A stretch of 64,000 nucleotides of DNA from the NCBI GenBank assembly GCA_001466705.2, contig LATX02000005.1, positions 62,001-126,000 of the forward strand, written 5' to 3'. Both the position numbers and the translations under genes were made by a program. Origin of the DNA: Moniliophthora roreri. Its lineage: Eukaryota > Basidiomycota > Agaricomycetes > Agaricales > Marasmiaceae. The notes beneath the pieces were generated by a model. The model saw only the letters and a program-made list of their open reading frames with translations. It did not search any database and had not been told where the DNA came from. Shown in pieces: positions 58,670 through 64,000 of the stretch. The first letter of the stretch is position 1, and every line of letters starts with the position of its first letter.

Positions 58670-59570
58670 TGTGACAAGGGACTGAACCCATATATGTTCA
58701 TTTTGTGATTTTTCCTGTGACCAGTACGATATATACCTATTATTATAATTTTAATGTAGATATTTGTTTCCAGCAGTATATAAGGACAGCCATTTTGTAG
58801 GTGGGAGCAAGAGGAATCTGCCCCACCACTACACGATATTTGTATGTGGCTATTGTTTGTGTAGAGAAATCACATTCAATCGGATTTTCCTCCTCATGTC
58901 AGGCTCTAGGGACTCAGAGTAGACCTAGTTGAGATATAAGACTATAAACCAAACTTGATAGTGACAGCAAAGCCAGATATTTGTTCTGTGCTTTAGCAGA
59001 TAGTCGTTTTCAAGTCAAGAGAAGACTTTGTATCAGAAAGTTTTGGTGGCTTTCTGGAGGCAGCTAGTATTTTGCTAGTGTCGACACATCTTAGAGAGGG
59101 CTCAGGCTACCAGAGTAGAAGTTTTCCTGCTTAAGTGTGTTCTAAATTGAGTAGACACATCTTAGAGAGGGCTCAGGCTACCAGAGTAGAAGTTTTCTGG
59201 CTTAAGTGTGTTACAGATCACAACCAAGAGGGTTGTATCCAGTACAAGGAGTACTGTAGTCTTTGATTACTTGGGTTATCACTTTAGGGTAGTCTTACCA
59301 TTGCCTCAGCACAATTAGCTGTTGTAATTAGGCTTGATTGAGATAATAGAAACTAGAAAACACACTATAAAAACAAATTATTAAACAAATATATCCTTGT
59401 AGTCTCTACATTGATAAACGAATACATGCTTATTCAGTTCACAAACATCAAATAGAGTCTAAGTGTGGTAACTCTGATCACACTGAACCACACTCTGCAC
59501 ATTACCACACACACACATAGACAATAGTAGAGCAGGATCTGATCAACAGATCAGCTCTTTGTGTAGCACA
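58670..59570 (+). repeat. L7 LTR, complete, plus orientation
   Basis: TGTGACAAGGGACTGAACC to TTTGTGTAGCACA, 901 bp. TATA box GTATATAAGGACAGCC at 58774. A 71-bp tandem duplication (units at about 59083 and 59154, GACACATCTTAGAGAGGG) accounts for its extra length over the 829-bp copy at 53317-54145. Confidence 0.75.
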
Positions 59571-60234
59571 TTCAAGTGGTATTACCAGCATTGCTGGTGT
59601 TTCCCACTTATTATTTGCACCCAGGGTGAATTATTATTTGTTCCAAGGCAGGCTTGCAAAAAAGGACAGGAGCAATTATCATTCATCAAGGCCTTACAAC
59701 ATAGCAGGAATATTATAACGTGTCAGGGTTGCAAAGCTGGGGAGAATGAATAAAGTACTATATAGTATGCTGGAGATTCGACCCAGGTGGATTTGGGAAG
59801 GTGGCAGCCAAACTCTCCTTTCTGTTTGGGAATGACAGCTTGAGTGCTTCGCTATCACTCTGAATGACGTTTCCCATCACTGTGACATGAATAAATGTTT
59901 TTCTGAGATTTCCTACTATCATAAGCTAAGGGAAATGTATATTATATTGCATTGTATATGATAAGTTATAGAAGAGTGGAATACAAGAAAAAAAAGAAAA
60001 CATGAGTGAACCTCATAGCTGGCAACATATATTCATTGAATTCTGCTGCTTCTGTGGTGTTCAGCTATCTTGACAGGCCTTCCTCTGTTCTCTGTACTTG
60101 AAAGCCTGCCAGATGTATTGGGATGCTGCAAATTTTTATGTAGAGCATCTGAGATGCAACTTGGACATGACTCTGACTGTAGGTGAACACTATGGTGCAG
60201 AAACCTACCAAAAACCCAAAGAGGCAACACAAAA
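59571..60234 (+). other. Region between L7 and the MULE-type insertion
   Basis: Starts with 14 bp (TTCAAGTGGTATTA) shared with the other L7 copy. The rest could be the terminal region and first exon of the MULE. A 63-codon frame (60098-60289) reads MYWDAANFYVEHLRCNLDMT but ends inside the next element. The target duplication copy AACACAAAA is at 60226-60234. Confidence 0.4.
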
Positions 60235-61144
60235 GGATTATTCTATTGGACAACCCCCTTCCTGCAAGAAACCCCAGGGTTTCTGGTGACAACTATTCAG
60301 CAACCCAGTTTCTGCTCAGTTGATTGGCTGGCCCATCAAGCGCCCAAGGCACCCAAGTCCAAATACCTGGAAGAATGACATGTGTTGTGTGAATATTGGG
60401 TAGACAGGACATGTTACTGTAAGGGCTTATTCACAGTTTGAGAGCTGGCAAAGCATGTTGAAGGGTGATGGTATGCAAGATCTTAAAAATGATTTAAGTG
60501 TAGAGTGGTAGGCACATAGACTGTGCAATATGTAGACACTCTTTCAATATTATTAATGCTTGACTACACCACTCTACACATGCCTATAGTGTCTTTGACA
60601 AAATAAGGAATCAAAGATATTCATATTGCTGAGCTAGTGAGGATATTCTGCAAGGTTTCATGCTTATACAATTTGCCTCCTACTATATGTCAAAATACAA
60701 GTTCCAGATGAATGTAGAACTGAGAAGCAAAAACATACTAGCTGCACCTACTAGTTCATCCACATGGACCTCAATGTGACTTCACTTTATCTGCCAAATG
60801 ACTTTGAATATCTAGAGACTTGGTGCTTTTAGAGTTGACATAGATATAGTTGCAAAGCTGACATAGAAAACTTCTCATCTGGATTTCTCCAGCTCTCTGA
60901 TGTTGCAACACATCAATATGTCATTCAAATAGCTCCTGTAGATACAATATTTTAAGAAGACCAAACTAGCTGTTACAGGGAAAATCATAGAGGACAGTTA
61001 TAGGATGAGTAGTTGATGTGGTCAAAATTAGGTGCTTGCCAGCCCTCTGGCTGAATGCAGAAACCCTCTTAGCGGCATTTTGTATGGGTTCCCCAGAAAC
61101 CCTAGGGTTTCTCACAGAAAGGGGGTTTTCCAATAGAATAATCC
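60235..61144. mobile_element. MULE-type non-autonomous element, 910 bp
   Basis: Terminal inverted repeats of about 52 bp (left 60235-60286, right 61093-61144) begin GGATTATTCTATTGGA and match at about 47 of 52 positions. Each contains the near-palindrome GAAACCCTAGGGTTTC. Flanks AACACAAAA (60226-60234) and AACATAAAA (61145-61153) form a 9-bp duplication with one C/T difference, the length typical of MULE insertions. The interior has no convincing ORF. It sits just upstream of a MULE transposase pseudogene. Confidence 0.82.
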
Positions 61145-61155
61145 AACATAAAAAA

Positions 61156-64000
61156 CACACCTCTATGTCATCTGGTGGATCAGGTACCTCCTCCAAGTCT
61201 TCTGGAGCACGAAAACATGAACCTGGCATCTGTTTTGCACATGTCTCTGCAACTGAAGCCTCTGAAGGACTTGCTACAAAGAAAAACAGACAAAAAGTGG
61301 AGTTACTGGCTCGTCAGCAGGCATCTTCTGTATATCTTGGGTGTCTTACCTTGACTCTAGACCAGCACATCCAAATTGATGCACTTTACACATCTCATGC
61401 TATAGAAACATATGAATTCAAAGTGTCAGAGCCAGATGAAAAGCAATTGCAAGAAGATGCCAGAGCTTTGATGGTGACACATGGCTTGACATGTGAAGCA
61501 CTCAATGAGATAGGAAACAGATGGAGTATCAAATGGTCAAAGGAATCTGGAGAGTCAATAAAAATTTTGCTGCAATGGTCAAATTTTTATATTGGACATA
61601 TTATGAACACTTACTGGCTTGGCAGGATTTACAGTGATTGTGGATATGACCATATCAGTGTGGGCTTATGAAAATGGAATAACCCTCTTCCTTATACTGG
61701 CCAGGTGTCTTGCACATGCAGAGCTCATGTATACCACTGACATGTGGAAAATCTATTGAATCTGCAGTCATTTTGTACACAATACTGAATGCAAGGAAGC
61801 AGTGCCTACCTATATTCCTAAAGATCCCATTCATCCTTCTGTCTATTGGCTTGCCCTTTCCCAGCTTTCTAAAGGGGTTCCACTCTTGCAGGTGCACAAA
61901 ACCAATCAAATAATGTATGATGCAAAGCAGTATGCAGGGATGGATGCTTCTGAGAGCGAATGGCATTATCAGTACCTACTGATGAAAGGGGACACCAGAT
62001 CACTTTACTGCCAGTTCCATTGCCTTCAAGAGATACACACTAAGAAGGGCTCAAGTATTAATATACATAAGTGGCTCACTCCCAGGAACCTCAAGTACAA
62101 TCCTATGCTTGCAGATGCAGTATTCCACTATGTGCCATGTGCAAATAAGGATGAACAGGTTGAGGTGTGTGTGGCAATGAAGGAGATGATGGAAGAGTCA
62201 TGGAAATATGCATCAAGTTGGCAGGTTCTCATGGATGGCACATTTGGAATCTGCAAACTACAAGCTTTTGCTGTTCATTTTGATGTCAGTTGATGAAGAG
62301 AATCATAGTGTACCTTTAGCCTTTCTCTTCTTCTCTCCTCCCCCCAATAACAAGCAAACTTCCTCTGGATATGACTTCCAGATCCTTGTCAGGTTGTTGG
62401 AGAAGTGGAAGAGCAGCCTTGAGAAGTTTCATGGTGATAGATCTGTGTTTCATTGCAGAGTTGGAATGACCAACACTGATCTCAAGAAATGGATTGCATT
62501 ATCCACAGTTTTCCCTGACATCATTCTTATTATATGTCATGTTCATCTTAGGTGCTTGTGGCGGAACAAACAGAATACATGTCTTTTAACAAAAGAGGGA
62601 TGTGCTAGCATTATTTCTTGAAGGTTACAGAACCTTAAGGAAAATTTGGTCAAAACATACTCATACAATGAGGCACTGAAGCTGGTTTGGGATGAGATTC
62701 AGGTCATAAAAGCAGACTTATCAGCTGATGACTCTGTCTATTCTAGTGTCATGGAGTTCCTTAGTGACTACCTTTTGGACTATTGGCTATCTAAAGAGAA
62801 ATCAGATGACATTTGGAGTAGCTGGTCAGATTCTGGGCTCTTTGCTGCTGCCAAAGCCCTTAGATCCCCTGTCAAGAAGATTCTTCCTACAACAAACCAT
62901 TTGGAATCATTCAACTGTGTATTAAAACACAAACATCTACCACAGGCACAGCATGGCAGTCATTGGCTCTGTTTTGATGTACTTATCATGTTTGTTATCA
63001 CTGATATGATACCTTCAATCTTCCAGGAACACTGACTATTAGCACAGGAGCGTAACTGAGCCAAAGCATGCATCCTATCCCTTCCAAATGGAGAGCAGCT
63101 TTGGAGGCAGTGAGAGGCATGTCTATCAACATGTGGAACTACTCTTCCACCTCCTCCAGTTGTGTACTGGACTCAGGATGCTGCCTGTGATGCAGCAGTG
63201 TCTGAAATCATAGCAAACTGATGCATTGGATATCCTGAGGTTCACACAGATGGTGGTGGAATTACTCTGTGCTGTTTTTCATCTCTCACATCAGTGAATG
63301 ACCTCAGACCCATCCAATATCATGTCAGCCTTGCATTTTTGAGTCTAGCATCCTTCTCCTGCTCTGACTTTTCTCAACAAGGAGGAGCATGTAAAGATCT
63401 GTGTGCTGGTCTAATGTATCTGCAGGACCTCCACAATGTGGGAGAATCAATCCCTCAAATTCCCATTCCCACCTCAGAACAGAACACCTGACATTTACTT
63501 GCTCTTCGCACTATCACCCTTCTGAGTCATCTATTACCACCAACTGCTTCTCTGCCTCCAGAGCCAGAAAACTTACCTATAGCACAAGCAATTCAGTGAC
63601 TCAATAGCCTTCTTGAGGAAGATTCAGAGCTGCTAGAGCCAGTATTGGAGGATGAGAGAGAGGGATCCTCTGCCAGCCTGGAGGTGCATAATTATTATTT
63701 CTTATGTTTTGTTTTCTCTGACATACCTGTTTACTAGGATATGACAGCTTTGGCACCCCAAAAGGACTCAGTTATATCAACCTCTCCCAATTCATTGCCA
63801 TCTTCCAGTTCCAGTCCATCCTATACAGAGTCCAAGGCTCGGAAGGGAGTCTTACAGCAAGGCCATGCTTGTTTTTTGCATGAGATTCAGTCACTCAGCC
63901 CCAGACTGAGTGATATGTCTTGTCTTACTGCCGACATATTTCTGACAAAAGAGGATTTCACAGCAGCTGATAATTTTCAGAGTCAATACATGGCCTGCTC
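61156..64000 (+). pseudogene. MULE (MudrA-like) transposase, runs off the window
   Basis: First block (61156-61671): HTSMSSGGSGTSSKSSGARK, LLARQQASSVYLGCLTLTLD. Frame 2 (about 61720-62290): CLAHAELMY and HNTECKEAV (zinc-type ligands), HPSVYWLALSQLSKGVPLLQ, then the catalytic start WQVLMDGTFGICKLQAFAVH. After a one-base shift near 62287: VDEENHSVPLAFLFFS, MTNTDLKKWIALS and ICHVHLRCLWRN (the MULE CxxH region), then PTTNHLESFNCVLKHKHLP with the probable catalytic Glu. The SWIM-type finger near 63345-63400 reads FSCSDFSQQGGACKDL and has lost ligands (a Cys and the His). In-frame TGA at 62619, 63033 and later. It cuts and inserts MULE DNA in the nucleus. An intron is possible near 63690-63740. Confidence 0.85.

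Noticed and set aside
59765..59860. Possible tRNA-like gene on the minus strand (CTGGGTCGAATCTCCAG resembles a T arm / B box)
   Set aside because: No convincing acceptor stem, D arm or anticodon arm pairs with it, and the T loop is one base out of register.
61093..61144. Telomere-repeat insertion (AAACCCTAGGGTTT)
   Set aside because: It is a single palindrome within the MULE-type inverted repeat, present once in each arm, not an array of telomere units.

Overview
This is a fungal window, most likely from an Agaricomycete (mushroom-forming basidiomycete). It holds fungal-type Ty3/gypsy chromoviruses, other gypsy lineages and a MULE transposase, with small introns, and no recognisable housekeeping gene. 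Nearly all 64 kb is transposable-element sequence, mostly decayed and nested, plus one 4-kb non-coding repeat field. A heterochromatic, possibly pericentromeric or subtelomeric, location is an inference. Nine single-N gaps (8519, 10222, 21583, 24666, 31210, 34131, 44445, 48720, 57337) sit in repeats, and several join duplicated sequence, so some tandem duplications may be assembly products.

Layout. 1-764: left edge and a truncated CACTA-type element (copy A). 1060-5125: degenerate higher-order repeat packed with 14-bp palindromes. 5126-8161: unrecognised gene remnants. 8162-11600: a chromovirus LTR stump, then a long-LTR family (L8) with a near-identical 1.1-kb duplication. 11732-12467: CACTA copy B beside two uncharacterised gene remnants. 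13858-21069: full-length chromovirus G1 (LTR-gag-pro-pol-chromodomain-ORF3/ORF4-LTR, TSD CAAGT). 21075-27610: gypsy G2 on the minus strand, split by a CACTA/L8 composite. 27611-29680: AT-rich DNA with a 150-bp TA-flanked MITE. 29681-32869: CACTA copy E, two gag fragments and an LB-type LTR. 33242-46900: gypsy G5 (+), interrupted by a solo chromovirus LTR (TSD CCTCT) and by chromovirus G3 (37994-45690, TSD CTGAT); G3 carries foldback CACTA copy F. 46901-51395: truncated chromovirus G6 (-) with CACTA copy G (TSD ACA). 51396-56412: LB remnant, gypsy fragments, L7 LTR and a gag. 56413-59584: two L7 segments. 59585-64000: MULE transposase pseudogene with a 910-bp MULE-type non-autonomous insertion.

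How the parts work together. G1, G3 and G6 belong to one chromovirus family. In G1 and G3 a 12-nt stretch about 30 nt after the LTR TATA box is complementary to the bases just after the 5' LTR, which is the layout of Tf1-type self-priming. All three carry extra reading frames after the chromodomain: ORF3 with two CCHC-like knuckles, and an overlapping +1-frame ORF4 that continues almost to the 3' LTR. LTR pairs differ almost only by transitions, many of them TG-versus-CA alternatives of a lost CpG, and most premature stops are TGA, often where CGA or CAA/CAG is expected. This fits methylation-linked CpG decay of silenced elements.
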